Assembly: GCF_009881055.1 (NCBI RefSeq)
Contig: NZ_WXFG01000026.1
Coordinates: forward strand, 1 to 64,000
Source: Peptoclostridium sp.
GTDB lineage: Bacteria > Bacillota > Clostridia > Peptostreptococcales > Peptostreptococcaceae
Direction: 5' to 3'
DNA: 64,000 bases
Numbering within the stretch: the stretch's first letter is position 1; each line of letters starts with the position of its first letter. Both the position numbers and the translations under genes were made by a program. Below the pieces are notes generated by a model. It made no database searches and was not told where the DNA came from. It was given only the letters and a program-made list of their open reading frames with translations. This document shows, piece after piece, positions 52,198 through 64,000 of the stretch.

Positions 52198-52638
52198 TTG
52201 AAAATAGCAGTTGCAAGTGATCATGGTGGTTTTTGCCTTAAAGAGGAGATAAAGGGCTATCTTCTGCAAAAGGGCTATGAGGTTGTTGATTTTGGAACTG
52301 ACAGCGACAAGTCTGTGGATTATCCTGCATTCGGCAAGGCTGCAGCGGTGGCTGTATCTTCCGGAGAGGTAGACAAAGGCATAATATGCTGCGGCACAGG
52401 AATAGGCATATCCATGGCTGCAAACAAGGTGAAGGGAATAAGGTGCGCCGTCGTTTCAGATACGTTCTCGGCGAAAATGTCGAGGGCCCACAATGACGCG
52501 AACATGCTTTCGCTTGGCGAAAGAGTTGTAGGAAAGGGTCTTGCACTTGAGATAGTAGACGCCTGGCTGGCCACTGAATTCGAGGGCGGAAGGCATGAAA
52601 ACAGGGTAAGGCAGATAATGGAGATAGAAGGCTGCTAA
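52198..52638 (+). CDS. rpiB: Ribose-5-phosphate isomerase B
   Basis: A 146-residue isomerase with [17 protein letters not shown], the catalytic Cys in [17 protein letters not shown] and [13 protein letters not shown]. It interconverts ribose-5-phosphate and ribulose-5-phosphate. The start is TTG 52198 with TTGGAGGTG upstream; an earlier TTG at 52183 lies inside this ribosome site and is rejected. Confidence 0.95.
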   Translation: MKIAVASDHGGFCLKEEIKGYLLQKGYEVVDFGTDSDKSVDYPAFGKAAAVAVSSGEVDKGIICCGTGIGISMAANKVKGIRCAVVSDTFSAKMSRAHNDANMLSLGERVVGKGLALEIVDAWLATEFEGGRHENRVRQIMEIEGC

Positions 52639-52658
52639 TAAATTTGAGGAGGCGAGAC

Positions 52659-53288
52659 ATGTCTAAGGTTATAGAAGTGCAACACCCGCTTATACAGCAT
52701 AAACTTACACTTATAAGGGATAAGAATACAGGCTCGAAGGATTTTAGGCTGCTTGTAAAGGAAGTATCGCTGCTTCTTGGATATGAGGTTACGAGCGATC
52801 TTCCGCTGGAAGAGGTTGAAATAGAAACTCCGCTTGTGAAGACAAAGAGCAAGGTTATTGCAGGCAAGAAGCTGGGCATAATCCCGATACTGAGGGCCGG
52901 GCTTGGAATGGTAGATGCAATGCTTGAGCTGATGCCTGCGGCCAAAGTAGGGCACATAGGCCTTTACAGGGATCCGGAAACATTGAAGCCAGTGGAATAC
53001 TACTGCAAGCTGCCTTCTGATGTAAGTGAGAGGAAGCTTATAGTAGTTGATCCGATGCTTGCTACAGGAGGATCTGCAGCTGCAGCAATAACGTTCCTCA
53101 AGGAGAGAGGGGCAAATGACATAAAGCTTGTCAATATTATTGCTTCTCCTGAAGGTATAAAAACGGTTCAGGAAGCTCATCCGGACGTGGATATATATGT
53201 GGCTTCAATAGACGAGAGGCTAAATGATCATGGCTACATACTCCCTGGTCTTGGAGATGCTGGAGACAGGCTTTTCGGAACAAAATAG
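52659..53288 (+). CDS. upp: Uracil phosphoribosyltransferase
   Basis: A 209-residue salvage enzyme making UMP from uracil and PRPP. It starts [18 protein letters not shown], has the PRPP loop [15 protein letters not shown] and the uracil-binding [13 protein letters not shown] end. AGGAGGCGA precedes ATG 52659; the in-frame start at 52644 overlaps this site. Confidence 0.97.
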   Translation: MSKVIEVQHPLIQHKLTLIRDKNTGSKDFRLLVKEVSLLLGYEVTSDLPLEEVEIETPLVKTKSKVIAGKKLGIIPILRAGLGMVDAMLELMPAAKVGHIGLYRDPETLKPVEYYCKLPSDVSERKLIVVDPMLATGGSAAAAITFLKERGANDIKLVNIIASPEGIKTVQEAHPDVDIYVASIDERLNDHGYILPGLGDAGDRLFGTK

Positions 53289-53297
53289 CAATGCTAA

Positions 53298-53323
53298 GGC
53301 GGCAGTTTTACTGCCGTTTTTTG
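53298..53323 (+). terminator. Terminator of upp
   Basis: CGGCAG-TTTTA-CTGCCG (53300-53316), followed by TTTTTTG. Confidence 0.92.
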
Positions 53324-53484
53324 TTTGCGCAATATTACAGTAAGGGTACAACTTAACATATTGACTTGTAAATTCTGAGAAAAGGGTATAAAATTAAAAA
53401 TAAGATGCATTTTTAAGAAATTGTTTATTTTATAAGGAACATTTATGCTTGGACGGAGTCCAACTATGCGGGAGGAATATACTT

Positions 53485-53928
53485 TTGAGCAGGCCTTCTT
53501 GGGATGAGTACTTCATGGAGATTGCACATGTAGTAAAGAAACGCTCCACATGTCTTAGGAGGCAGGTGGGTGCTGTAATAGTAAAGGAACGACAAATACT
53601 TTCAACGGGATACAATGGGGCTCCTAGGGGCCTTTTGCATTGCATAGACATAGGCTGCCAAAGGGAAAAGCTCGGGATTCCTTCGGGTGAAAGGCACGAG
53701 CTGTGCAGGGCCACCCATGCGGAGCAGAATGCCATAGTGCAAGCCGCATACAGCGGCATAAGCATAAAGGATGCCACTGTATACTGCACCACCATGCCAT
53801 GCGTGCTGTGTTCAAAGATGATAATAAACGCGGGCATAAAGCGGGTTGTGTTCGAAGGCAGCTACCCTGACGGCATGTCGCTTGACATACTCAGGGAAGC
53901 TGGAGTGGAAATCATTCAGGTTGATTAA
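53485..53928 (+). CDS. comEB: Deoxycytidylate deaminase (ComEB-like)
   Basis: A 147-residue zinc deaminase. It begins [22 protein letters not shown], has the zinc and proton-transfer motif HAEQNAIVQ and the ligand pair PCVLC. It converts dCMP to dUMP for thymidylate synthesis. The start is TTG 53485 after GCGGGAGG. The gene lies just ahead of tagO. Confidence 0.94.
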   Translation: MSRPSWDEYFMEIAHVVKKRSTCLRRQVGAVIVKERQILSTGYNGAPRGLLHCIDIGCQREKLGIPSGERHELCRATHAEQNAIVQAAYSGISIKDATVYCTTMPCVLCSKMIINAGIKRVVFEGSYPDGMSLDILREAGVEIIQVD

Positions 53929-53941
53929 TGGAGGGGTTAGT

Positions 53942-54991
53942 ATGGAATTAAAGAGCATCATGAACGTGTTCCTCTCGTTCGGAGTGGCATTTGCAGTGTC
54001 GTATCTTTTGACTCCTTATGTAATACGGCTGGCTCACAAGGTTGGAGCTATAGACGTGCCAAAGGACGACAGGAGAGTACATAAGAAGCCCGTGCCAAGG
54101 CTTGGCGGAATAGGAATATTTGTGGGATTCATAGTCGCCTCATTCATGTTCGTAGATATGAGTCCGCTACATATGTCAATAATAGCAGGTTCGTTTATAA
54201 TAGTCGGAATAGGAATAATAGATGATATAAAGCCGGTCAGCCCAAAGGTCAAGTTCTCGGCTCAGATACTTGCGGCTTTTGTTGTTATGTACTTTGGCGT
54301 AAGGATAGAATGGCTGACAAATCCGTTCGACAAGGTGGACGGTATGATGTACCTTGGAATGTTCGGAATACCTCTTACTCTCCTTTGGATAGTGGGAGCG
54401 ACAAACACAATAAACCTGATAGACGGCTTGGACGGACTGGCTGCAGGAGTGTCTGCAATAGCGGCTCTTGCACTTACGCTTGTGGCGGTAATAAACAACC
54501 AGTCTACAGAGGTTGTGCTTCTTGTTGCACTTGCAGGAGGGGCGCTCGGATTTTTGCCGTATAACTTCAATCCCGCAAAGGTGTTCATGGGAGATACGGG
54601 GTCGCTGTTTCTGGGCTTCATACTTGCGGTTATATCCATAGAGGGCGTTATGAAATCGGCCACGGCGCTTGCTGTTGCTATACCCATACTTGCGATGGGA
54701 TTCCCTATATTTGACACTACTTTTGCAATAATAAGACGTGCGGCAAACGGGAAGTCTATAGTCGAGGCTGACAAGGGACACTTGCACCACAGGCTCCTGA
54801 GCAAGGGACTTTCACAAAAGCAGACAGTGCTCGCACTCTACGGCATTAGCATAATGCTGGGTGTAAGCGCGGTTGCAATATGCGAGGTTAGCACCATGGA
54901 GGCCGTTGGAGTGCTTTCTGTGGTTATGATGGCAATATATTACGGCATGATAAAGCTCAGGCTTTTGTCCCTGGATGATGAATTAGAATAG
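53942..54991 (+). CDS. tagO: Undecaprenyl-phosphate sugar-1-phosphate transferase (TagO/WecA-like)
   Basis: A 349-residue MraY-family membrane enzyme with about eleven hydrophobic segments. It has the DDRRVHKKPVPRLGGIGIF loop, the GIIDDIKPVSPK Asp pair, the NLIDGLDGLAAG active-site motif and a conserved His loop, GHLHHRLLSKG. It moves GlcNAc-1-phosphate to undecaprenyl phosphate, the first step of teichoic or surface polysaccharide synthesis. GGAGGGG precedes ATG 53942. Confidence 0.94.
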   Translation: MELKSIMNVFLSFGVAFAVSYLLTPYVIRLAHKVGAIDVPKDDRRVHKKPVPRLGGIGIFVGFIVASFMFVDMSPLHMSIIAGSFIIVGIGIIDDIKPVSPKVKFSAQILAAFVVMYFGVRIEWLTNPFDKVDGMMYLGMFGIPLTLLWIVGATNTINLIDGLDGLAAGVSAIAALALTLVAVINNQSTEVVLLVALAGGALGFLPYNFNPAKVFMGDTGSLFLGFILAVISIEGVMKSATALAVAIPILAMGFPIFDTTFAIIRRAANGKSIVEADKGHLHHRLLSKGLSQKQTVLALYGISIMLGVSAVAICEVSTMEAVGVLSVVMMAIYYGMIKLRLLSLDDELE

Positions 54992-55004
54992 GTGGTAGCA
55001 TAAT

Positions 55005-56120
55005 ATGAAGAAAAAGATAATGACTGTATTTGGAACAAGGCCTGAAGCTATAAAGATGGCTCCGCTTGTGAAGCTGCTTCAAAAAAGCGATGAATTCGAA
55101 GTGAAGGTGTGCGTGACTGCCCAGCACAGGCAGATGCTGGATATGGTACTTGAGCTGTTTGCGATAGAGCCGGACTATGACCTTGACATAATGCAGCACG
55201 GACAGACTATTACAGATATAACCTCGAGAGTGATAAAGGGCATGGAGGAAGTTCTCAAGGCAGAAAAACCCGACATGCTGCTTGTGCACGGCGATACAAC
55301 AACTACATTTGCGTCTGCTCTGGCAGCGTTCTACCAGAAAGTGCCTGTTGGGCACGTAGAGGCGGGGCTGCGAAGCGGAAACAAGTATTCTCCTTATCCT
55401 GAGGAGATGAACAGGATGCTTACAACTTCAATATCAGAGCTTTACTTTGCCCCGACTCAGGGCAACAGGGAAAACCTGCTCAAGGAAAACATAGCAGACT
55501 ACAAGATAGCAGTCACAGGCAACACTGTCATAGATGCGCTTATGTCTGTTATAAAAAAGGACTACAGTTTTGGAGAGAATCTAGATGCTGTAGACTTTGA
55601 AAACAAGAAGGTAGTACTGCTCACATGCCACAGGAGAGAAAACTGGGGCGAACCGATGGCTAACATATTCAGAGCTGTCAGAAGGCTCGTAGACGGCCAT
55701 AAAGACGTGGAGGTTGTATTCCCTATACATATGAATCCAAACATAAGGAAAATGGCTTCAGAAATACTTTCAGGCAGCGAGAGGATACATATAATAGAGC
55801 CGCTTGACTACGAGCCGTTTGCAAATCTAATAGACAAATGCCATATTGTCATGACCGATTCAGGAGGGATACAGGAAGAAGCTCCTGCACTGGGCAAGCC
55901 AGTTGTTGTGATGAGGACTGAGACGGAAAGGCCTGAGGCTGTTGAGGCAGGCACTGTCAAAATAGCGGGCGTGCTTGAAGAGGACGTCTATAATGCGGCA
56001 GCGCTGCTTATAGAAGACGAGGCTGAGTATCTGAAAATGGCAAAGGCGGTCAACCCTTATGGGGATGGCACCGCATGTGAAAAAATAAACAAAAAACTCA
56101 TTGAGTTTTTCTACAATTAG
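55005..56120 (+). CDS. wecB: UDP-N-acetylglucosamine 2-epimerase, non-hydrolysing
   Basis: A 371-residue epimerase of GT-B fold. It has MTVFGTRPEAIKMAPLVK, the HGDTTTTFASALAAF and GHVEAGLRSGNKYSPYPEE motifs and TDSGGIQEEAPALGKPV near the C-terminus. It makes UDP-ManNAc, a building block for linkage units of wall polymers, fitting its place 13 bases after tagO. Confidence 0.96.
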   Translation: MKKKIMTVFGTRPEAIKMAPLVKLLQKSDEFEVKVCVTAQHRQMLDMVLELFAIEPDYDLDIMQHGQTITDITSRVIKGMEEVLKAEKPDMLLVHGDTTTTFASALAAFYQKVPVGHVEAGLRSGNKYSPYPEEMNRMLTTSISELYFAPTQGNRENLLKENIADYKIAVTGNTVIDALMSVIKKDYSFGENLDAVDFENKKVVLLTCHRRENWGEPMANIFRAVRRLVDGHKDVEVVFPIHMNPNIRKMASEILSGSERIHIIEPLDYEPFANLIDKCHIVMTDSGGIQEEAPALGKPVVVMRTETERPEAVEAGTVKIAGVLEEDVYNAAALLIEDEAEYLKMAKAVNPYGDGTACEKINKKLIEFFYN

Positions 56121-56127
56121 AATTATG

Positions 56128-56176
56128 AATCCTGCATGAAGCTTTTACTTCAAAAAACCCCATGCAGGATTTTTTA
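56128..56176 (+). terminator. Terminator of the tagO-wecB unit
   Basis: AATCCTGCATG (56128-56138) and CATGCAGGATT (56161-56171) form an 11-bp stem enclosing a smaller GAAG/CTTC hairpin, then TTTTT. Confidence 0.92.
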
Positions 56177-56287
56177 TATGCAGTATTGTATACATCATAA
56201 AGATGCAAAAAAAATGATGAAACAATGCGCATTTTATGGTAAAATTCTATATGTATTATCGCTATACAAAAAAATATATTTTGGGTT

Positions 56288-56316
56288 TTGAAAAAATACA
56301 AAATTCATTGTATAAT
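56288..56316 (+). promoter_or_regulatory. Promoter of the atp operon
   Basis: TTGAAA (56288-56293), 17 bases, TATAAT (56311-56316): a near-consensus sigma-A promoter. It gives a leader of about 108 bases before atpZ. The rest of the 310-base gap 56121-56430 holds the wecB terminator and A+T-rich sequence only. Confidence 0.8.
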
Positions 56317-56430
56317 ATAAAAGGAATTCGCTTTGCGATAATGAAGCGACATGGTTAAAATATAAACTTAGTGCTCACACCCTGGATGTAAAAAGTATAC
56401 ATATATGAGCATACATAATGGAGAATATTT

Positions 56431-56709
56431 ATGAAAGGCAGCGCAAGAAAAAAATGGCTTGGTGATGCAGGCAGAAGGAAAAAGTGGGTTGGCTCTCTAG
56501 GCAACTTGAGGCTCTTTACCCATCTTGGGATAATGATGTCTGTGCCTATTGTGTTTTGCGTATGGCTGGGCAATCTGATTGACAAAAAGCTGGGCACCGC
56601 TCCTTGGTTTCTCTTCATATTCATACTGATAGGAATAGCGGCTTCTTTCTTAAATCTGTACAAGATAGTCCTACAGGAAAAGAATCGGAATGAAGGCATG
56701 AAGAGATGA
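56431..56709 (+). CDS. atpZ: AtpZ-family small membrane protein of ATP synthase operon
   Basis: A 92-residue protein with a basic N-terminal tail and two transmembrane helices (about residues 30-50 and 58-80). It has the LGNLIDKKLGTAPWFLF motif between them, characteristic of AtpZ. AtpZ/AtpI proteins are associated with assembly and ion supply of the F-type enzyme. The ribosome site is weak. Confidence 0.85.
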   Translation: MKGSARKKWLGDAGRRKKWVGSLGNLRLFTHLGIMMSVPIVFCVWLGNLIDKKLGTAPWFLFIFILIGIAASFLNLYKIVLQEKNRNEGMKR

Positions 56710-56749
56710 AAATATTCTAAATAAAAGAATGATAAGTAGGTGCAAAGAC

Positions 56750-57130
56750 TTGGAAGACTACACAGGCAAACTAATGCAAAATGTAATAAAAAGAGTAATA
56801 GCAATAAATTTTTTAACCGTGCTGATAACGTTTGCACTAGGCAAATTCTCACAAGGACTGCTCTTCGGACTTCTGTTTGGAAGCACAATATCGGTTCTGA
56901 ATTTCAGGCTGCTTGCCTTATCGGTTACAAAGGCCCTTGAGATGAGCCCTGGAAAAGCACAGATATATGCATCAAGCAGGTACCTTGTAAGGATGTTAAT
57001 AATCGGGGCAGTCGTATTCGTTTCCATAAAGGCGCCTTACATTAACACGATAGGCACAATAATAGGTCTACTTTCGGCAAAGCTTGCCGTCATACAAATG
57101 GGAACAAGCGGCAAGGATATTATGGAGTAA
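56750..57130 (+). CDS. atpI: ATP synthase protein I (AtpI)
   Basis: A 126-residue membrane protein with four hydrophobic segments, similar in size and position to AtpI, which helps assemble the c ring. LLFGSTISVLNFRLLA and GLLSAKLAVIQMG are visible family features. I prefer the TTG at 56750 (TAGGTG lies 8 bases ahead) over the ATG at 56729, which has no ribosome site. Confidence 0.8.
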   Translation: MEDYTGKLMQNVIKRVIAINFLTVLITFALGKFSQGLLFGLLFGSTISVLNFRLLALSVTKALEMSPGKAQIYASSRYLVRMLIIGAVVFVSIKAPYINTIGTIIGLLSAKLAVIQMGTSGKDIME

Positions 57131-57309
57131 GTACTTTCATGGATTTGAATTTTGTTTTGATTTGAATTGTTTTGATTTTTTTATGGTGAATATAGTTTCT
57201 GATAAAATGCTTATAATCAATTTTTTATATAAGAACAATAAAACTAAATATCTTTAGAACCAAATCAAAAAAACAAAAAATTCAAAAAACTTATGAAAGG
57301 AGGTTGAAC

Positions 57310-57996
57310 ATGAACGGACCAGAGATTCTGTTTCACATAGGGGATGTGGCTATAAGTGAAACAGTAAGAAACACATGGCTTGTAATGATAGCGCTCACCA
57401 TATTTGCATACTTTGGCGGGAGAAAGCTTGAAAGAGTTCCAGGAAAGTTTCAGATAGTTGTTGAGGCTTTTGTTGGAGGCATCAATGGCTTGGTAAAGCA
57501 GACTATGGGAGAAAAGTACATTAACTACGCTCCATACATAGCAACCGTATTTACTGTAATAATGCTATCAAACCTTTTAGGACTTTTAGGGCTCAGATCG
57601 CCTACAGCAGACTTGGTAACAACACTTTCGTTTGCTTTAACAACATTTGTATTGATACAGCTAAACGGACTCAGGTCAAAAGGTATTGGCGGATATGTCA
57701 AGGGATTCATGGAACCGCTGCCAGCACTTCTTCCTATCAACATTGTAGGTGAGCTTGCTACGCCGGTATCGCTTAGCTTCCGTCTCTTTGGTAATATTGC
57801 AGGTGGCGGAGTTATAATGGCGCTTCTCTACCAGGTTTTGAACTGGGTGAGTACGGCAGTTTTCGGATTGCCATTTGGTCTTTTCCAGATAGGTCTTCCA
57901 GGTGTGCTTCACATCTACTTCGATCTATTTGCAGGCGTACTTCAGGCATTCATATTTATAATGCTTACAATGGTTTTCGTGTCTGGAGCAGAGTAA
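57310..57996 (+). CDS. atpB: F-type ATP synthase subunit a
   Basis: A 228-residue membrane subunit forming the ion half-channels. It has NLLGLLGLRSPTADL, the essential Arg helix ELATPVSLSFRLFGNIAGG and the VLHIYFDLFAGVLQAFIF helix. AAAGGAGGT lies ahead of ATG 57310; the TTG at 57304 sits within this site. A 179-base gap with an A+T-rich tract separates it from atpI. Confidence 0.95.
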   Translation: MNGPEILFHIGDVAISETVRNTWLVMIALTIFAYFGGRKLERVPGKFQIVVEAFVGGINGLVKQTMGEKYINYAPYIATVFTVIMLSNLLGLLGLRSPTADLVTTLSFALTTFVLIQLNGLRSKGIGGYVKGFMEPLPALLPINIVGELATPVSLSFRLFGNIAGGGVIMALLYQVLNWVSTAVFGLPFGLFQIGLPGVLHIYFDLFAGVLQAFIFIMLTMVFVSGAE

Positions 57997-58054
57997 GCTG
58001 CAGGCGCAGGATGTGCTTTTGCAATAGTTTGCAACTTGTATGAGTTTTTTATAA

Positions 58055-58393
<339 letters not shown>

Positions 58394-58488
58394 TAACCAT
58401 TTCAAAATCAAGTCCTCATCATGCTACATATTGCTGAAATTTAAGAAAAGACCGCATTAGCAGCTCAGCAGACATTTTTAGAAATGGC

Positions 58489-58597
58489 GGGAGCTTTTAA
58501 TCAAGCTCCCTGATAGCTTAACTACTAGGAGATGCAGGTCATCTCCTTAATTTCAGTATAGGGCAATGTGAGGCTAGGGTGTTGATGGCGACGCCCT
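58489..58597 (+). other. Three stem-loops between atpE and atpF
   Basis: Stem 1 is GGGAGCTT (58489-58496) with AAGCTCCC (58503-58510). Stem 2 is AGGAGATG (58527-58534) with CATCTCCT (58540-58547). Stem 3 is AGGGTGT (58576-58582) with ACGCCCT (58591-58597), one G-T pair. None has a clear terminal T run. They occupy the 245-base gap directly after the c-subunit gene and may protect or partly terminate the atpBE part of the transcript, raising c-subunit dosage. Confidence 0.65.
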
Positions 58598-58638
58598 TAT
58601 TATAATAGCAAAGGGACTATTGCGAGAGGAGGAAGAGC

Positions 58639-59151
58639 ATGGAAGGATTTAAGCCTTTTATAGGGATAGACTTTGAACTTATAGCTCAATGGGTTAATAC
58701 ACTAATAATGTTCCTCATAATGAGAAAGCTCCTTTTCAAACCGGTTACAGCATTCATGGAGAATAGAAAGCAGGAGGTATCTGGAGCGTTTACTGAAGCT
58801 GAAGAGGCTACAGCAAAGGCAAACCAGATGAGAAAAGAGTACGAGCTTAAGATTGAGGAAGCCAAGGAAGAAGCCAGAGAGATAGTTAAGGATGCCAACA
58901 TAAAGGCGCAAAACAATGCTGAAGAAATAATAAAGCAGGCGCATGAAGAGGCAAAAAGACTGTCTGAAAAAGCTCAGGTTGAAATAGCAAGAGACAGACA
59001 AAAAGTTCTTAACGAGCTTAAGGATGAAATATCAGGAATGGCAGTTATGGCCGCTTCCAAGATAATTCAAAAGGATATAGACAAAACTCAGCATGAGAAG
59101 CTTATAAACGACTTTATACAAGAGGTAGGGGAAGCTAAATGGCAGAACTAG
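58639..59151 (+). CDS. atpF: F-type ATP synthase subunit b
   Basis: A 170-residue peripheral-stalk subunit. One N-terminal transmembrane helix (WVNTLIMFLIMRKLLFKPV) is followed by a long charged coiled coil, Glu/Lys/Ala-rich. GAGGAGGAAGAGC precedes the ATG. The 3' end overlaps atpH by 13 bases. Confidence 0.95.
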   Translation: MEGFKPFIGIDFELIAQWVNTLIMFLIMRKLLFKPVTAFMENRKQEVSGAFTEAEEATAKANQMRKEYELKIEEAKEEAREIVKDANIKAQNNAEEIIKQAHEEAKRLSEKAQVEIARDRQKVLNELKDEISGMAVMAASKIIQKDIDKTQHEKLINDFIQEVGEAKWQN

Positions 59152-59681
59152 TTGCTAGAAGATATGCTGGCGCCCTTTTCGAAGTAGGACTTGAAGAGAA
59201 TAAGCTTGATTCTTTTGAACAAGAGCTTGGAGTAATAGCTGCTGCATTCGCCGAAAATAAGGAATTTGGCAGTATTTTCAAGGCTCCTATGGTGCCAAAA
59301 GAAGAAAAGAAAGGCCTTATTGAAAATATTTTCAAGGGCAAGGCTTCTGATGAATTAGTTAACTTTGTAAAAATTCTTGTAGACAAGGACAGAATAAGTG
59401 TTCTGGATGAAATAAACAGAGAATTTGTAAAGCTCGTAAATGAGCACAATAATATTGAAGATGCCGTAGCTATATCAGCAGTACCAATAGACGCTGACAA
59501 GCTGGAAGCGCTAAAGGCTCAGCTTACAAAGGTTACAGGTAAAAATATCAAAATCAAGAATGAAATTAATCCAAGTGTTATGGGTGGAATTCTAGTAAGA
59601 ATAGGAAATGAAGAGATAGATGGTACTGTAAAAGGACGTCTAGACAGACTAGAGGAAGAATTACACCAAATAATAGCATAA
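59139..59681 (+). CDS. atpH: F-type ATP synthase subunit delta
   Basis: A 180-residue stator subunit (OSCP type). It starts MAELVARRYAGALFEVGLEEN, and ends with the family's INPSVMGGILVRIGNEEIDGTVKGRLDRLEE. It joins the b stalk to the top of the alpha/beta head. Overlap with atpF indicates translational coupling. Confidence 0.96.
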   Translation: MAELVARRYAGALFEVGLEENKLDSFEQELGVIAAAFAENKEFGSIFKAPMVPKEEKKGLIENIFKGKASDELVNFVKILVDKDRISVLDEINREFVKLVNEHNNIEDAVAISAVPIDADKLEALKAQLTKVTGKNIKIKNEINPSVMGGILVRIGNEEIDGTVKGRLDRLEEELHQIIA

Positions 59682-59697
59682 ATTAGGAGGTTGGTGA

Positions 59698-61212
<1,515 letters not shown>

Positions 61213-61277
61213 TACTTTAAATTGGGCAGTTTGACTTGTAATGTCTGACTTACGCCTGATTTGATGGAGGGTGAAAT

Positions 61278-62138
61278 ATGGCAGGCGTTGGAATGAAGGA
61301 TATAAAAAGACGTATAAAAAGCGTCTCTAATACAAAGCAGATTACAAAAGCAATGGAGCTTGTATCCTCGGCCAAGCTTAGAAGGGCCAAAGAGGCGGTT
61401 GTGCAGTCAAGACCATACTTTGAAACCCTGTATGATACAATAAAAGATATAGCAATAAATACAAAAGGCATAAACAGCCCATTCCTTGAAAAGAGAGAAG
61501 TAAAAAACAAGTGTTATATAGTTCTCTCTGGAGACAGAGGTCTTTGCGGAGGATACAACTCCAACTCGCTCAAGACGGCTGTTGCACACATGGAAGGCAA
61601 GAAGGAAAAAGTCATTGCTGTTGGAAGAAAATCAGCTGAATTTTTCTCTAAAAGAGGATACGATGTTGTATCAAGACATACTGGAATTTCTGAAAGACCG
61701 CAATATTCGCACGGCCAGGATATAGCTGCAAAAATTTCCGAGCTGTTCACAAAAGGCGAGGTAGACGAAGTCTATCTGGTTTACACATATTTTCAGTCAG
61801 CTCTTGTGCAAGAGCCAAGGGTAGTTAAGCTTCTTCCGCTTTCTTTCGAGGCTACAGCTGAGGCTGCAGCGGAAAAAGGCAAAGGACTAGTTACTTATGA
61901 GCCATCTGAAGACGTAGTGCTTGAATATCTAGTGCCAAAATTCCTTTCGGGCATAGTGTTTGGGGGAATGGTAGAATCTGGAGCTTCAGAGCAGGGCGCA
62001 AGAAGAATGGCCATGGAATCTGCAACAGGCAACGCTGAAGATATGATTGGCAAGCTTGAGCTGCTCTACAACAGAGCTAGACAGGCTACAATAACACAAG
62101 AGCTTTCGGAAATAGTAGCAGGAGCCAATGCACTATAA
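61278..62138 (+). CDS. atpG: F-type ATP synthase subunit gamma
   Basis: A 286-residue rotor shaft protein. The N-terminal helix is MKDIKRRIKSVSNTKQITKAM, the GDRGLCGGYN core follows, and the C-terminal helix ends NRARQATITQELSEIVAGA. It turns inside the head and transmits torque from the c ring. GGAGGGTG precedes the ATG. Confidence 0.97.
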   Translation: MAGVGMKDIKRRIKSVSNTKQITKAMELVSSAKLRRAKEAVVQSRPYFETLYDTIKDIAINTKGINSPFLEKREVKNKCYIVLSGDRGLCGGYNSNSLKTAVAHMEGKKEKVIAVGRKSAEFFSKRGYDVVSRHTGISERPQYSHGQDIAAKISELFTKGEVDEVYLVYTYFQSALVQEPRVVKLLPLSFEATAEAAAEKGKGLVTYEPSEDVVLEYLVPKFLSGIVFGGMVESGASEQGARRMAMESATGNAEDMIGKLELLYNRARQATITQELSEIVAGANAL

Positions 62139-62153
62139 GGGGCAGACTCCTAA

Positions 62154-63584
<1,431 letters not shown>

Positions 63585-63588
63585 TATT

Positions 63589-64000
63589 ATGGCTTCAGTA
63601 TTTCAACTGGAGATAGTGGCTCCCGATAGAAAATTCTACGAAGGCGAAGCTGACATGGTTATAGTGAGGACATTGGAAGGCGACCTTGGAATACTAAAGG
63701 GACACCTTGACTATGTTGCCCCGCTTGACATAGGCGTAGTGAAAATTAAAAAAGACGGTCACTACAAAGAGGCTACTATAGCAGGAGGCTTCGTACAGAT
63801 AGGCAAGGAGAAGGTTACTATACTCACTGACGCTGCAGAGTGGCCGGGCGAGATAGACCTTGACAGAGCTAAGAAAGCCAAGGATCATGCTGAAGAGGAA
63901 ATGAGAAAGGGTCCAAAGGACGAGACTTACGTACTCTTTGCAGAGCTAAAGCTAAAAAGAGCCCTCAACAGAATCAGGATGGCAGAGCACAACGAGAAAT
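63589..64000 (+). CDS. atpC: F-type ATP synthase subunit epsilon (3' end beyond window)
   Basis: An open frame of 137 codons from ATG 63589 to the window end. The N-terminal beta-sandwich has FQLEIVAPDRKFYEGEADMV and GDLGILKGHLDYVAPL, and the C-terminal helices begin at EIDLDRAKKAKDHAEEE. About 134-138 residues is the usual size, so the stop is probably only a few codons past the edge. AAGGGGGC at the end of atpD serves as ribosome site. Confidence 0.95.
   Translation, partial: MASVFQLEIVAPDRKFYEGEADMVIVRTLEGDLGILKGHLDYVAPLDIGVVKIKKDGHYKEATIAGGFVQIGKEKVTILTDAAEWPGEIDLDRAKKAKDHAEEEMRKGPKDETYVLFAELKLKRALNRIRMAEHNEK

Overview
The window looks like part of the chromosome of an anaerobic, motile, low-to-moderate G+C Firmicute of the class Clostridia. 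The gene order fsa-glpX-rho-rpmE ... prmC-prfA-ywlC-ywlE-rpiB-upp-comEB-tagO-wecB-atp is the conserved clostridial arrangement. The co-existence of a V-type and an F-type rotary ATPase, oxygen-sensitive-type enzymes (a double-cubane-cluster protein, an MtbA-like zinc methyltransferase) and heavy use of ATA and AGA/AGG codons also fit, for example, relatives of the amino-acid-fermenting Peptostreptococcaceae; the genus is inference. Every gene I accept is on the + strand except a transposase fragment cut by the left edge.

Layout: (1) 1-107, end of an IS3-like element. (2) 256-3055, motility block: csrA, flagellin with a sigma-28 promoter and a CsrA-binding-type leader, a FlaG-like protein and a short YjfB-like protein. 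(3) 3206-6526, self-regulated GntR/YtrA-type ABC exporter operon. (4) 6762-13978, an unusual catabolic locus: sugar-type ABC importer, MtbA/UroD-family methyltransferase, double-cubane-cluster reductase, PfkB kinase, binding lipoprotein and iron alcohol dehydrogenase, bracketed by two nearly matching terminators. (5) 14101-17130, second motility operon flaG-fliD-fliS-fliT-like from a consensus sigma-28 promoter. (6) 17131-18092, gene-free region with a ~0.4 kb fold-back element and a cluster of DnaA boxes. (7) 18093-26740, V-type ATPase operon; then hpf and galU. (8) 28485-41426, envelope/efflux region: an RND pump with adaptor and TolC-like protein, an SLH-domain surface protein, and a second set with an HlyD adaptor, a fused double ABC-2 permease, MarR and a second TolC-like protein. 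(9) 41569-56120, housekeeping: fsa, glpX, rho, rpmE, brnQ, YqhQ-like, prmC, prfA, ywlC, ywlE, rpiB, upp, comEB, tagO, wecB. (10) 56288-64000, F-type ATP synthase operon atpZ-I-B-E-F-H-A-G-D-C; atpC runs off the edge.

How it fits together: the c subunit of the F-type enzyme has the full sodium-binding residue set, so this enzyme probably works on a Na+ gradient alongside the V-type machine. CsrA probably represses flagellin translation through the leader hairpin. The two TolC-like proteins have almost none of the beta-barrel segment, which points to wall-spanning conduits in a single-membrane, S-layered cell rather than outer-membrane channels. The best candidate for an undescribed system is the 6.8-14.0 kb locus, in which import, a methyltransferase-type zinc enzyme and a low-potential Fe-S reductase are translationally coupled.
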